Positions 8,765 to 17,882 of a DNA stretch of 64,000 bases are shown in pieces. Origin of the DNA: Aminobacter anthyllidis (GTDB taxonomy: Bacteria; Pseudomonadota; Alphaproteobacteria; Rhizobiales; Rhizobiaceae); NCBI RefSeq assembly GCF_018555685.1, contig NZ_JAFLWW010000003.1, positions 558,001-622,000 on the forward strand, read 5' to 3'. The number at the start of each line of letters is the position of its first letter. Position 1 is the first letter of the stretch. The notes under the pieces were generated by a model. It made no database searches and had not been told where the DNA came from. It saw only the letters and a program-made list of their open reading frames with translations. The position numbers and the translations under genes are program-made.

Positions 8765-9193
8765 ATGCGCACCACTTTTGATCGTGTCCGTCACGCCGTC
8801 AGCTTCGAGTTGATCGGGCTGGCGCTCGTCACCCCGCTTGGCGCCTGGGCCTTCCATATGCCCGTGGGCGACATCGGCGTCGTCGCCATCGTCAGCGCGA
8901 CGATCGCGACGGTCTGGAACTACCTGTTCAATCTCGGCTTCGACCACCTGCTTCTGGCCGTAAAAGGCAGCGTGCGGAAATCGCTGCAGGTGCGTGTCGC
9001 TCACGCCGTCCTGTTCGAGGTCGGGCTTCTTGCCGTCCTGATGCCGTTCATTGCCTGGTATCTCGGCATAAGCCTTCTCCAGGCGCTGCTGATGGATGCG
9101 TCCTTTGCGCTGTTCTACATGGTCTACGCATTCGTCTTCAACCTGGCCTACGACCGCGTCTATCCAATACAGGAGCGCCCGGCCAAGGCTTAG
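8765..9193 (+). CDS. PACE family efflux transporter (tandem BTP domains)
   Basis: The 142-residue protein has four transmembrane segments arranged as two related halves. Each half opens with the family's R-x-x-H-A-x-x-F-E motif (RVRHAVSFE near residue 7 and RVAHAVLFE near 77). These end with the WNYLFNLGFD and FVFNLAYD versions of the N-x-x-[FY]-D motif. These are the signatures of proteobacterial antimicrobial compound efflux proteins such as AceI, which export biocides like chlorhexidine or short diamines by proton exchange. The substrate here is not known. It stands alone, with no regulator adjacent. Confidence 0.9.
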   Translation: MRTTFDRVRHAVSFELIGLALVTPLGAWAFHMPVGDIGVVAIVSATIATVWNYLFNLGFDHLLLAVKGSVRKSLQVRVAHAVLFEVGLLAVLMPFIAWYLGISLLQALLMDASFALFYMVYAFVFNLAYDRVYPIQERPAKA

Positions 9194-9374
9194 GCTCGGA
9201 CCGACCGCGGTCAGGCCGATGAGAAGCTCGGGGACAGCTCCAGTGTTCGTTTGCTTACCGTGTGGGCACAGTGTCTGGTCAGGCGCAAAACCTTTCTTCA
9301 AAACGCCGCATTCATCTTGCGTTCAAGCCAAGCCCGCTAAAGTTGAGGCCTCCAACGATTCGAGGACATCTATC

Positions 9375-9899
9375 GTGTCAATCGCCCAAACACTTACGAT
9401 GCGGACGGCCTTCGCATCGATCTGCATCGCCGGACTGGCGGCAACCGTGTCCGCGTTCACCCCCACCCCTGCAGAGGCTCAACGGCTGATCCGCTGCGCA
9501 TCGGAAGGCGGCACCTGCCGCCTGCCCTATCCGGCCGAGGTCGTCTATGGCGCGCAAGGCAGGACCACGTCGCGCTACATCGACGGCCCCGCGGTCCGCT
9601 GTTCGAACCGCACCTTCGGCGACCCGGCACCGGGCATGCGCAAGGAATGCTACATCGTCGAACGCGGCCGGCGTGACCGCGACTATGGCGACGGCGGCTA
9701 CGGCGAACCGCGCCGCAAGCGCTGGGTCGTCTGCGCCAACGAGAACGATTATTGCGACTTCTACGGTCGCAAGCGCGTCCGCTACGGCACGATGAACCAG
9801 TTCGAGGAAGGCGTCTTCCGCGATGGCGTCGACTGCGACAACGATACGTTCGGCGATCCGGCGCCCGGCGCACGCAAGCGGTGCTTCATCCAGGACTAG
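9375..9899 (+). CDS. Secreted Cys-rich protein with an internal duplication
   Basis: About 174 residues. A signal peptide ends near TPAEAQ. The mature protein consists of two copies of a domain of roughly 55 residues. Copy 1 runs from IRCASEGGTC to KECYI and copy 2 from VVCANENDYC to KRCFI. Both keep four Cys, a [VR]-Y-G element and an identical TFGDPAPG-x-RK block, so two disulfides per copy are likely. The copies are joined by a Gly/Asp/Arg linker. The GTG at 9375 has GAGGA about 8 bases upstream and is preferred; an ATG at 9399 is the alternative. The function is unknown, and a terminator follows. Confidence 0.75.
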   Translation: MSIAQTLTMRTAFASICIAGLAATVSAFTPTPAEAQRLIRCASEGGTCRLPYPAEVVYGAQGRTTSRYIDGPAVRCSNRTFGDPAPGMRKECYIVERGRRDRDYGDGGYGEPRRKRWVVCANENDYCDFYGRKRVRYGTMNQFEEGVFRDGVDCDNDTFGDPAPGARKRCFIQD

Positions 9900-9940
9900 C
9901 CATGTGCGTGGCCAGGCGTTGAAGCCTGACGGAATTCTAA

Positions 9941-9969
9941 CGGAGGTGCCTCGCGGCACCTCCGTTTTC
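9941..9969 (+). terminator. Terminator, GGAGGTGCC hairpin
   Basis: GGAGGTGCC-TCGC-GGCACCTCC is followed by GTTTTC. It is closely related in arm and flank to the one at 8289-8322. Confidence 0.85.
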
Positions 9970-9976
9970 ATTTGCG

Positions 9977-10402
9977 TCAGGCGTCAACCCTATCCGGCAC
10001 ATACAGCGCCAGGAACTCGGGGCTCGGCGGGATCGGCGTGATGACGTCGATCAGCACGCCATTGGGATCCCTGGTGATGAAGTGGCGCTGCCCGAAGTCT
10101 TCGTCACGCAGCGAGCGCAGGATCGGCAGCCCTTCCGCGACGAGCCGTTCATGCACGGCATCGACATCCTTGACCTCGAAATTGATCAGCAGGCCGGTGA
10201 CCCGCCCGCGCCCCTCCTCGGGGATCGTCTCGTGGTCGCCCTGGACGATGGCGAGATCGACGCGCTTGTCCTCCGTCGACCGCAGATGGACATACCAGCC
10301 GGCGTCAAACTCATACGCGAAGCGGAAATGCTTGACGTAGAAAGCGGCGGTGCCGGCGACGTCGCCGGTCATCAGCACGGGATAATAGCTGGTCGTTTTC
10401 AT
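9977..10402 (-). CDS. VOC/glyoxalase-fold protein
   Basis: The 141-residue protein is the length of a single VOC module. It opens with [17 protein letters not shown], a typical betaalphabetabetabeta start, and closes with [14 protein letters not shown], the usual last strand with a metal-ligand-type region. Such proteins act as isomerases, dioxygenases or drug-binding resistance proteins; the substrate cannot be read from sequence. It is divergent from a TetR regulator, with two operators between them, so it is probably the regulator's target. Confidence 0.85.
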   Translation of the reverse strand: MKTTSYYPVLMTGDVAGTAAFYVKHFRFAYEFDAGWYVHLRSTEDKRVDLAIVQGDHETIPEEGRGRVTGLLINFEVKDVDAVHERLVAEGLPILRSLRDEDFGQRHFITRDPNGVLIDVITPIPPSPEFLALYVPDRVDA

Positions 10403-10425
10403 GGCTTTCCTTCTCTCCTCAGTCA

Positions 10426-10442
10426 ACATACAGTCTGCATGT
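10426..10442. promoter_or_regulatory. Operator 1 of the VOC/TetR divergent pair
   Basis: ACATACAGTCTGCATGT is a 17-bp near-perfect palindrome with 8-bp arms, one mismatch and a central T. It lies 24 bp upstream of the VOC start and matches operator 2 (10455-10471). Confidence 0.75.
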
Positions 10443-10454
10443 AAATGTGAATTA

Positions 10455-10471
10455 ACATACAGGCTGCATGC
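10455..10471. promoter_or_regulatory. Operator 2 of the VOC/TetR divergent pair
   Basis: ACATACAGGCTGCATGC, with its centre 29 bp from operator 1, abuts the ATG of the TetR gene at 10472. That placement suggests autorepression. Confidence 0.75.
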
Positions 10472-11080
10472 ATGCAAGTGAAAAACGAACGCCGCTCCAA
10501 CCGTGACCGCACCGAGGCAACACGCGGCGACCTGATCGCCGCCGCGCGCAGGCTGTTCACCGAAAAATCCTATGCCGAGACGAGCACGCCTGAGATCGTG
10601 GCTGCGGCCGGCGTGACGCGCGGCGCGCTCTATCACCACTTCAGCGACAAGCAGGCGCTGTTCGCCGCAGTTGCCGAGCAGGAGGCGAATGCGGTTGCCG
10701 AGGAGGTCGAACGCGCTGCACCCACTGCCCTTGGCGCCCGCGAAGCGCTCCTGGCCGGCTCCGAAGCCTATCTCCGGGCGATGCAGGTGCCGGGGCGCAC
10801 GCGGCTGCTGCTGCTCGACGGCCCCGCCGTGCTCGGCCGCCCCGGCATGGACGCCATCGACGACCGCCATGGCAACCGCACGTTGCGTGAGGGCCTCGCA
10901 GCGACCATGCGCGCCGGCGCCATGCGCAAGCTGCCGCTTACAGCCCTCACCAGCCTGCTCGCCGCCACCTTCGACCGTGCGGCGCTGGCGATCGACGCCG
11001 GCGCGCCCCTCGCCGACCAGGTCGCGGTCATCTCGGCGCTGATCGATGGCCTGATGGTCGAACCGGCCGGCAACGGCTGA
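10472..11080 (+). CDS. TetR/AcrR family transcriptional regulator
   Basis: The 202-residue protein has an N-terminal HTH at about residues 11-57: [23 protein letters not shown], then the recognition helix region [13 protein letters not shown]. The C-terminal domain is the larger helical ligand-binding type. The ATG directly follows operator 2 with little room for a ribosome site, so translation may be leaderless or weak. By position it controls itself and the divergent VOC gene. Confidence 0.9.
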   Translation: MQVKNERRSNRDRTEATRGDLIAAARRLFTEKSYAETSTPEIVAAAGVTRGALYHHFSDKQALFAAVAEQEANAVAEEVERAAPTALGAREALLAGSEAYLRAMQVPGRTRLLLLDGPAVLGRPGMDAIDDRHGNRTLREGLAATMRAGAMRKLPLTALTSLLAATFDRAALAIDAGAPLADQVAVISALIDGLMVEPAGNG

Positions 11081-11434
11081 CCCCACCGCCTTTCCACCGT
11101 CGTCAACAGATCGGCGCCACTCGCCTCAGCATGGTTGAGCCAGTTGCTGGTCATTGACGGGCCAGACCGGCCGCCCGACCGCGCGCCGAAGCCAATCCCA
11201 CGCTCCGCTGTCGTTCCGAAAGCCATATGGACACCGGTCTCACCGGGGTTCCTGGCGGTCAGGCTTGCGGTGGCTTTGCCTCTTCAAACAGCATCCGCTC
11301 AATTACATAAACTTACTTGAGTTATTTTATCTTCTGGCCATAGTCTGCATGGCTGGCCCCGTTGGCCAGCGGAGGCGCCCACGGGAGGGGAGCTGCCACC
11401 TCTGGGCGCCCCCTGATTACGAGAGGAGATTTCC
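11081..11434. other. Gap before the PIG-L gene
   Basis: These 354 bases show no convincing gene. The last 120 bases are more AT-rich (about 11300-11340), which suits a promoter, and GAGAGGAGA sits just before the next start codon. Short frames on both strands look like chance. Confidence 0.45.
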
Positions 11435-13921
11435 ATGTCCACGATGACCCGGCGATTGTTCATCGCTTCGCTGCCGCCTGCCCTTCTGGCCATGCGCACT
11501 GCCGCGCACGCCGCGCCCGCCACCGACCTCGAGCTGATCGCCCGGCAGAAGCTGGAGCCGGCAATCGTGACCCTGCACCGCCGCCTCGAGCGGCTGACCT
11601 CGACACTCACCTTCATGACCACCGGGGCGCACCCCGACGACGAGCCGAGCGGCCTGCTTGCCGCGCTGCGCCACGTCTACGGCATCCGCCCGGTGCTCTA
11701 CTGCATCACCCGCGGCGAAGGCGGCCAGAACAACATCGGCGCCGAGCGCGGCTCGGTGCTCGGCGTGCTGCGCACCCGCGAAATGCAGGAAGCCTCGCGC
11801 TTGCTCGACGCCTCGCTCGCCTTCGGCGGCCGCGGCCATTCAGATTCGGTGCATGATTTCGGCTTCTCCAAGGACCCGAACGCCACCATCGACCGCTGGG
11901 GCCGCGACCGTGTCGTCGAGCGCATGACCTGGGCCTTCCGCCAGTACAAGCCCGACATCGTCATGAACTGCTTCCTCGACGTGCCGGGCCAGCACGGCCA
12001 GCACCGCGCAGCGGTCGTTGCCACCTTCGTCACCGCCGACATCTCGGGCGATGCCAAGGAATATCCGGACCAGATCGCCTCCGGCCTCGACCCGTGGAAC
12101 GTGCCCAAGATCTATTCGCCGGCCTATGGCGGCGGTGGCGGCGTCTATGACGACGAAACACCCCCGCCCCCGACAACGCTGACGGTCACCGCGCCCGAAC
12201 GCGACAAGATCTCCGGCGCCACCTTCCCGCAGATGGGCGAGTGGTCGCGCTCCTGCCACCTGACCCAGGGCATGGGCAAATGGCGCGAGGAGCCGCAGAC
12301 CGAATGGCAGCTGCACCTCGCCCGCGTCGCCAAGGGTGAGCCGGCTAAGAGCGAAAGCGACATCCGCGAGGGCCTGATCGCCACCGTCGGCGACATCGCC
12401 AGGCTCGACGGCATGCCGGCCTCTTCGGCCGACGCGCTGCGCAATGCGCAGGGCCTGATCGACGAGGCCATCGCCGACTATGGCGACCCGGTCGTGGTGG
12501 TCTCCAAGGCAGTCGAGATCGCCAAGGCCATCGCTGAGGCGCGCAAGCAGCTGCCGCAGGAGCTCCGTGCCCAGGTCGCCCACCGCCTCGAACGCAAGGC
12601 GCGCGAAATCGACCTGGTTCTGGCAACAGCCTCCGGCATGCATGTCAGGGCCTTCACCGACGGCGAAGACCTCAAGCCGGGCGACAGCATCACCATCAAG
12701 ACCTTGGTCGAAGCCCCTGAAAACGTTGTCGTTGAATCGGCCGAGATCATCGCCCGCAAGGGCCTCACATCAAGCAACGACCAGCTTTCGGTGGCAGCCG
12801 ACGCCGAGCTCACCAACCCGCTGACCGAGCAGTTCGACCCGCTTGGCGGCAATGGCGATGCCTTCGTGCGCCTGACCGCCAGGATCGGCGGCCATTCGGC
12901 GGTGCTCGACGTCGATCTCGAAGACGCGCTCAGGGTCGTGCCCGCGGCATCGCTCGAGCTGAAGCCGGATGCAGTGGTGTTCAACACGGCGGCTGACCTG
13001 GCGCCTGTCGCCATGACCGCGACTGTCACCAACGCCAAGGTCGGCGACCTCAAGATCGACCTGCCCGAGGGCTGGGCGCTCAACCCGTCGGGTGAAGCGT
13101 CTGATAACTCTGGCACCTTCGACTTGCAGCCGCCGGCAAAGCCCGGCGAGACCCGCTTTGCCATCGAGCCGCAGCTGCTCGGCAAGGATGCCTATGCCAT
13201 CAACACCTTCACCTACCCGCATATCGGCCGCTCCGTCGTGCCGACCAGGGTCTCGGTTCCGGTGCAGACGGTGGGCGCCGAGCTGACCGGGCTGAAGGTC
13301 GGCTACATCAGCGGCGGCAACGACAAGGTCGGGCTGTGGATGAAGCGGCTCGGCATCGACGTCGTCGAGCTCAGCCCCGCCGATGTCGAACAGGGCAGCT
13401 ATCGCGACCTCAAGACCATCGTCGTCGGCATCTTCGCTTTCGGCAAGCGCAAGGATCTCGCCAAGGCCGTGCCCGAACTGCACAAATGGGTGCAGGATGG
13501 CGGCCATCTGGTCACGCTCTACCATCGTCCGAGCGACGGCTGGGATGCGGAAAAGGTGCCGCCGCTGTTCCTCAAGATCGGCTCGCCCTCGATCCGCTAC
13601 CGCGTCACCGACGCCAAATCGGATGTCGATATCCTCGAGCCCGAACACCCTCTGCTCAACAAGCCCAACAAGATCGGGCCGGAGGACTGGGCCAACTGGG
13701 ACAAGGAACGCGGCCTCTACTTCGCCTCCGAATGGGACAAGGCCTACAAGCCGCTGCTGGCGATGAGCGACAAGGGTGAAGACAAGCTCACTGGCTCGCT
13801 GCTGTCGGCCGAGATCGGCAAGGGCCGCCACACCCACACCTCGCTCGTGCTGCACCACCAGCTCGACAAGCTGGTGCCGGGCGCCTTCCGCCTGCTCGCC
13901 AACCTGGTCCAGCCCGCCTGA
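11435..13921 (+). CDS. Tat-exported PIG-L (LmbE) family deacetylase, multidomain
   Basis: The 828-residue protein has a twin-arginine-like signal (TRRLFIA at residues 5-11, hydrophobic core to about 26). The PIG-L/LmbE domain follows, with the zinc motif GAHPDDE at 64-70 and a second histidine region near GQHGQHRAAV. By family knowledge it removes an N-acetyl group from a sugar-type substrate. Residues about 270-600 look like beta-rich accessory domains. Residues about 615-828 resemble a ThuA/class-I-glutamine-amidotransferase-like fold (VGYISGGND..., DLKTIVVG, WVQDGGHLVTLYHRP). The substrate is unknown. The start has GAGAGGAGA upstream, and a terminator follows. Confidence 0.85.
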   Translation: MSTMTRRLFIASLPPALLAMRTAAHAAPATDLELIARQKLEPAIVTLHRRLERLTSTLTFMTTGAHPDDEPSGLLAALRHVYGIRPVLYCITRGEGGQNNIGAERGSVLGVLRTREMQEASRLLDASLAFGGRGHSDSVHDFGFSKDPNATIDRWGRDRVVERMTWAFRQYKPDIVMNCFLDVPGQHGQHRAAVVATFVTADISGDAKEYPDQIASGLDPWNVPKIYSPAYGGGGGVYDDETPPPPTTLTVTAPERDKISGATFPQMGEWSRSCHLTQGMGKWREEPQTEWQLHLARVAKGEPAKSESDIREGLIATVGDIARLDGMPASSADALRNAQGLIDEAIADYGDPVVVVSKAVEIAKAIAEARKQLPQELRAQVAHRLERKAREIDLVLATASGMHVRAFTDGEDLKPGDSITIKTLVEAPENVVVESAEIIARKGLTSSNDQLSVAADAELTNPLTEQFDPLGGNGDAFVRLTARIGGHSAVLDVDLEDALRVVPAASLELKPDAVVFNTAADLAPVAMTATVTNAKVGDLKIDLPEGWALNPSGEASDNSGTFDLQPPAKPGETRFAIEPQLLGKDAYAINTFTYPHIGRSVVPTRVSVPVQTVGAELTGLKVGYISGGNDKVGLWMKRLGIDVVELSPADVEQGSYRDLKTIVVGIFAFGKRKDLAKAVPELHKWVQDGGHLVTLYHRPSDGWDAEKVPPLFLKIGSPSIRYRVTDAKSDVDILEPEHPLLNKPNKIGPEDWANWDKERGLYFASEWDKAYKPLLAMSDKGEDKLTGSLLSAEIGKGRHTHTSLVLHHQLDKLVPGAFRLLANLVQPA

Positions 13922-13929
13922 CCTGAGCA

Positions 13930-13963
13930 AGAGGCCCCGGCGACAGCCGGGGCCTCTTCTCCC
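13930..13963 (+). terminator. Terminator after the PIG-L gene
   Basis: GAGGCCCCGGC and GCCGGGGCCTC enclose a short loop, followed by TTCTCCC. The stem is strong but the T-run is poor. Confidence 0.7.
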
Positions 13964-14092
13964 GGACCAAGTTCATCCCTGTGACATTGCTAGCCCTTGC
14001 GCGCCAAGGCTCCGGATGCTTTACGGGCGATCTCTTTTACGGGCGCAACCGATGACGTGGTGACCCGACACATCCTCTGGGTCCTACAAAAC

Positions 14093-15715
14093 ATGATTCG
14101 TCTCGAAAACATCGGCAAGCAGAACGGCAAGCAGCTCGTCTTCATCGAGGCCTCGGCAGCCCTCCAGAAGGGCGAGAAGGTCGGCCTCGTCGGCCCCAAT
14201 GGTGCTGGCAAGACGACCTTGTTCCGCATGATCACCGGCCAGGAGCAGCCCGACGAGGGCCAGGTCTCGGTCGATCGCGGCGTCACCATCGGCTATTTCA
14301 GCCAGGACGTCGGCGACATGTCGGGCCGCAGCCCGGTCACCGAGGTGATGGACGGCGCCGGCCCGATCAGCGAGCTGATCGCCGAGATGCGCGAACTGGA
14401 AGCCGCGATGGTCGACCCCGACCGCGCCGACGAGATGGACCAGGTCATCGAGCGCTACGGCGAGGTGCAGGGCCGCTTCGAGGAGCTCGACGGCTATTCG
14501 CTCGACGGCCGCGCCCGCGAGGTGCTCGACGGTCTTGGTTTCTCCCAGGAGATGATGGACGGCGACGTCGGTGCCCTCTCCGGCGGCTGGAAGATGCGCG
14601 TGGCGCTCGCCAAGATCCTGCTGATGCGCCCCGACGCGCTCTTGCTCGACGAACCGAGCAACCATCTCGATCTCGAAAGCCTGATCTGGCTCGAGGCCTT
14701 CCTCAAGAACTATGACGGCGCGCTGCTGATGACATCGCACGACCGCGAGTTCATGAACCGCATCGTCAACAAGGTCGTCGAAATCGACGGCGGTTCGCTG
14801 ACCGCCTATTCCGGCAATTACGAGTTCTACCAGCAGCAGCGCCTGCTGGCCGACAAGCAGCAGCAGGCCCAGTTCGAACGCCAGCAGGCGATGCTGGCCA
14901 AGGAAATCGCCTTCATCGAGCGCTTCAAGGCGCGCGCCTCGCACGCCGCCCAGGTGCAGAGCCGGGTCAAGAAGCTCGACAAGATCGACAAGGTCGAGCC
15001 GCCCAAGCGCCGCCAGACGGTGTCGTTCGAATTCCAGCCCGCGCCGCGCTCGGGCGAGGACGTGGTCACGCTCAAGAACGTGCACAAGAGCTACGGCTCA
15101 AAGACCATCTATGAAGGCCTCGACTTCCAGGTCCGCCGCCGCGAGCGCTGGTGCATCATGGGCATCAACGGTGCCGGCAAGTCGACGCTGCTGAAGCTGG
15201 TTGCCGGTGCTTCCAATCCCGACAACGGCACCGTCGCCCGCGGCCCCAGCGTCAAGATGGGCTACTTCGCCCAGCACGCCATGGACCTGCTCGACGGCGA
15301 CCGCACCGTGTTCCAGCAGCTGGAAGACACCTTCCCGCAGGCCGGCCAGGCGCCGCTGCGCGCGCTCGCCGGCTGCTTTGGCTTCTCCGGCGACGAGATC
15401 GAGAAGAAGTGCCGCGTGCTGTCAGGCGGCGAAAAGGCCCGCCTGGTCATGGCGATCATGCTGTTTGATCCGCCCAATCTGCTGGTGCTCGACGAGCCGA
15501 CCAACCACCTTGATATCACCACCAAGGAAATGCTCATCACGGCGCTGTCGCAGTATGAGGGCACCATGCTGTTCGTCTCGCACGACCGCCACTTCCTGGC
15601 GGCGCTGTCGAACCGCGTGCTCGAGCTCACCCCCGACGGCATCCACACCTATGGCGGCGGCTACACCGAATATGTCGAGCGCACCGGCCAGGAAGCCCCC
15701 GGCCTGCGCAGTTAA
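14093..15715 (+). CDS. ABC-F family ATPase (translation factor type)
   Basis: The 540-residue protein has two ATP-binding cassettes and no membrane domain. Walker A motifs are at 34-41 (GPNGAGKT) and about 357-365 (GINGAGKST). The signature motifs are LSGGWKMR and LSGGEKAR, and the Walker B regions LLLDEPSNHLD and LVLDEPTNHLD. The charged interdomain linker (about 252-302, rich in Gln, Lys and Arg) is the P-site tRNA-interacting region of ABC-F proteins. These bind the ribosomal E site and modulate elongation. The start was placed at the ATG giving the family's usual opening; an in-frame extension upstream looks non-coding. Which ABC-F subgroup it belongs to is not certain. Confidence 0.9.
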   Translation: MIRLENIGKQNGKQLVFIEASAALQKGEKVGLVGPNGAGKTTLFRMITGQEQPDEGQVSVDRGVTIGYFSQDVGDMSGRSPVTEVMDGAGPISELIAEMRELEAAMVDPDRADEMDQVIERYGEVQGRFEELDGYSLDGRAREVLDGLGFSQEMMDGDVGALSGGWKMRVALAKILLMRPDALLLDEPSNHLDLESLIWLEAFLKNYDGALLMTSHDREFMNRIVNKVVEIDGGSLTAYSGNYEFYQQQRLLADKQQQAQFERQQAMLAKEIAFIERFKARASHAAQVQSRVKKLDKIDKVEPPKRRQTVSFEFQPAPRSGEDVVTLKNVHKSYGSKTIYEGLDFQVRRRERWCIMGINGAGKSTLLKLVAGASNPDNGTVARGPSVKMGYFAQHAMDLLDGDRTVFQQLEDTFPQAGQAPLRALAGCFGFSGDEIEKKCRVLSGGEKARLVMAIMLFDPPNLLVLDEPTNHLDITTKEMLITALSQYEGTMLFVSHDRHFLAALSNRVLELTPDGIHTYGGGYTEYVERTGQEAPGLRS

Positions 15716-15807
15716 GCTCGAACGCCACGACACCGGTCCGGGCAATCCCCTCGATCTATTGCTTGTGACGGGGCTTGTGCGACACTGATGCCATCGGAGG
15801 ATGGCAC

Positions 15808-16398
15808 ATGCGAAAGCTCCAGGCCCAAGGCGTACATCACATCACCCTTGTCGGCGCTGACCGGAACACCTCGATCGATTTCTGGGAAGGCCTGCTCGGC
15901 ATGCCTTTCATCTTCGAGCAGCCCAATCTCGACAAGGCCAGCGAAAGCCATCTCTATTTCGATCCTGGCGACGGCCGCCTGATCACCATCTTCACCGACG
16001 AGAACCGCAAACCCGATCCGAAGCGGACACCGACCGACATCGGCTGCGTGCATCACATCGCCTTCGCCGTCTCGCGGGTGACATTCCTGCAGGCCGTCGA
16101 GCGCCTGGACGAGCGCGCCATCAAGCACAGCGGCGTCAAGGATCGCGGCTTCATGGATTCGATCTATTTCGAAGACCCGCTCGGCCTGCTGATCGAGCTC
16201 GCCTCTTACCGGTTCGAGCCGCCGGCCGGCTACACCCATGCCGACGTGCTGATGGAAGCCCACAAGGTCAGGGTCGCCCGTGGCGACTACAACATCGCCG
16301 AAATCCACCTGGCCGACGCCATCGAGGCGCTCACCGAGCGCAGCCGGTCGACCCTGTCGGCCGGGCGCGAGCCCAAGGACCCTTATCGCAACAACTGA
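15808..16398 (+). CDS. VOC family protein (ring-cleaving dioxygenase-like)
   Basis: The 196-residue protein has the pattern GVHHITLVGAD...FWEGLLGM at residues 8-32 and a second module beginning GCVHHIAFAVS. FEDPLGLLIELASY carries the final Glu ligand. Two HH-type strands plus this Glu fit the metal triad of VOC enzymes such as glyoxalases and extradiol dioxygenases. CGGAGG precedes the ATG. The GST gene begins 17 bases after its stop, so the two are probably one operon, possibly handling an electrophile. Confidence 0.85.
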   Translation: MRKLQAQGVHHITLVGADRNTSIDFWEGLLGMPFIFEQPNLDKASESHLYFDPGDGRLITIFTDENRKPDPKRTPTDIGCVHHIAFAVSRVTFLQAVERLDERAIKHSGVKDRGFMDSIYFEDPLGLLIELASYRFEPPAGYTHADVLMEAHKVRVARGDYNIAEIHLADAIEALTERSRSTLSAGREPKDPYRNN

Positions 16399-16415
16399 GG
16401 CTGGGAGAAGCTGAC

Positions 16416-17105
16416 ATGGCCGACATCAAGCTCAACGTTATCAAGCCGAGCGTCAACAACATGAGCGCGCGCGTGTTCCTGCGTGCGTCGGGTCTCGGCT
16501 TCACCGAAAACGATGTCTACGGCCAGACCAGGACGCCGGAATATCTCGCGGCATGCCCGGCCCATCTCACGCCGATGATCGAAACCGCCGAATTGCCCAA
16601 CGGCGTTTTGTGGGAGAGCTGCGCCATCATGCAGTATCTCTCCAACAAGCACGGGCTGGAAAACCTCTACCCCAGCGATCCCGAGCGGCGCGCGATGATC
16701 GACAGCGCCATGTTCTATCTCATCGGCACCTTCTATCCCTATCTCGCGCGCGCCACCTACCCGGCGCTCAACTTCCCGCAATATCCTGGTGAAGTCGGCC
16801 ACAGCGACGCCGATGCCCCGACCAAGGAAAAGGCGCGCCAGGCCGCCGTCGAAGCCCTCGCCGAGCCGCTCGACGTGTTCCGCGCCTTCTACATCAAGGA
16901 CCAGCCCTTCATCGGCGGCGACAAGCCGTCCATCGCCGACATCCGGCTCGCCGCGACCCTGGAGTTCCTCGCCGTCATCGACTATCCGCTGCCAGGCTGG
17001 GCAAAGGCCTATGTCGCGGCGATGGAGAAATCGCTGGGCGATGCCTACGCCGAACCCGCCGCCGACGTGCGCGGCTACATCGGCTACGTCAGGTCACTGG
17101 GGTAG
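16416..17105 (+). CDS. Glutathione S-transferase family protein
   Basis: The 229-residue protein has an N-terminal thioredoxin-like half: a beta-alpha start, then PAHLTPMIETAELPNGVLWESCAIMQYL, which carries the cis-Pro and the Glu-Ser glutathione-binding pair. The C-terminal helical half includes KPSIADIRLAATLEFL, the conserved N-capping/S-x-A-D motif. It probably conjugates or isomerises small electrophiles with glutathione. It lies just downstream of the VOC gene. Confidence 0.9.
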   Translation: MADIKLNVIKPSVNNMSARVFLRASGLGFTENDVYGQTRTPEYLAACPAHLTPMIETAELPNGVLWESCAIMQYLSNKHGLENLYPSDPERRAMIDSAMFYLIGTFYPYLARATYPALNFPQYPGEVGHSDADAPTKEKARQAAVEALAEPLDVFRAFYIKDQPFIGGDKPSIADIRLAATLEFLAVIDYPLPGWAKAYVAAMEKSLGDAYAEPAADVRGYIGYVRSLG

Positions 17106-17128
17106 GCTTGCAACAGCCATCCACCTCG

Positions 17129-17162
17129 GAAACAAAAAACCCCGGCACGAGGCCGGGGTTGA
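17129..17162 (-). terminator. Terminator of the porin gene (minus strand)
   Basis: Read on the minus strand, AACCCCGGCC and GCCGGGG flank a short loop, followed by TTTTTTGTTT. It may also help end the convergent GST transcript. Confidence 0.85.
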
Positions 17163-17180
17163 TGGCGAAGGAATGACGCC

Positions 17181-17882
17181 TCAGAACTTGTAGTTCAGGC
17201 CGATCTTGACGGCGTGCACGTCGAAATCGCCTTCGTAGGTGCGGAAGGCCACGGGATCGTTCACGGCAACGTCGCCCGAGAAGCGATAGAACTGATACTC
17301 GCCCTTGACCGACCATTTGTCGTTCAGGGCATGCTCGACGCCGCCGCCGATCGTCCAGCCCGTCAGCGTCTCGGATCCGCGTGCGTTGAAAGTATTGGGA
17401 TCGTCGAAATCGTTGATTTCGAGCCGGGTGAAGCCAATGCCAGCCTTGGCATAGAACAAGGTGCGGTCCAGCGCATAGCCTGCGCGGCCGGTGATGCTTG
17501 CAAGATAGGTGTACTCGCTGTCCGTCCGGCCATCGGCGTCCAACCCACCGGGGAACGTATTAATTCTGGAGCTTCCGTCTGCCCAGGAATAAGACAGATC
17601 GCCCTCGATACCGAGGACCAACGACCCCCACTGGTGGTTGTAACCGACCTGCGCCCCCAACAGCCCGCCCTGGGCCTCGGGATAGGCCGTCTCATACTGC
17701 CCGACACCAGGTTCCGGATAAGCACCATCGCCGCTGCCCCAGGAATAGCCGCCATGGACGCCGGCGTAGAAGCCGGTCCAACTGTAGGGCGCGCCAACCG
17801 GGTCGGAGGCCACCGCGTCAGCCGCCATGCCGGCGCCGGTTGCGGCGAGGAGAATGGTCGATGCGAGAAGAACGGATTTCAT
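17181..17882 (-). CDS. Outer-membrane beta-barrel porin, Omp25/31-like
   Basis: The 233-residue protein has a signal peptide (MKSVLLASTILL to about residue 21). The SWTGFYAGVHGGYSWG opening is diagnostic of the small rhizobial/brucellar Omp25/Omp31 barrel family. Alternating beta-strand segments end in VKIGLNYKF with the C-terminal Phe required for barrel assembly. It likely stabilises the outer membrane or contacts the surroundings. The ATG at 17882 gives the signal peptide; the upstream extension does not. Confidence 0.9.
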   Translation of the reverse strand: MKSVLLASTILLAATGAGMAADAVASDPVGAPYSWTGFYAGVHGGYSWGSGDGAYPEPGVGQYETAYPEAQGGLLGAQVGYNHQWGSLVLGIEGDLSYSWADGSSRINTFPGGLDADGRTDSEYTYLASITGRAGYALDRTLFYAKAGIGFTRLEINDFDDPNTFNARGSETLTGWTIGGGVEHALNDKWSVKGEYQFYRFSGDVAVNDPVAFRTYEGDFDVHAVKIGLNYKF

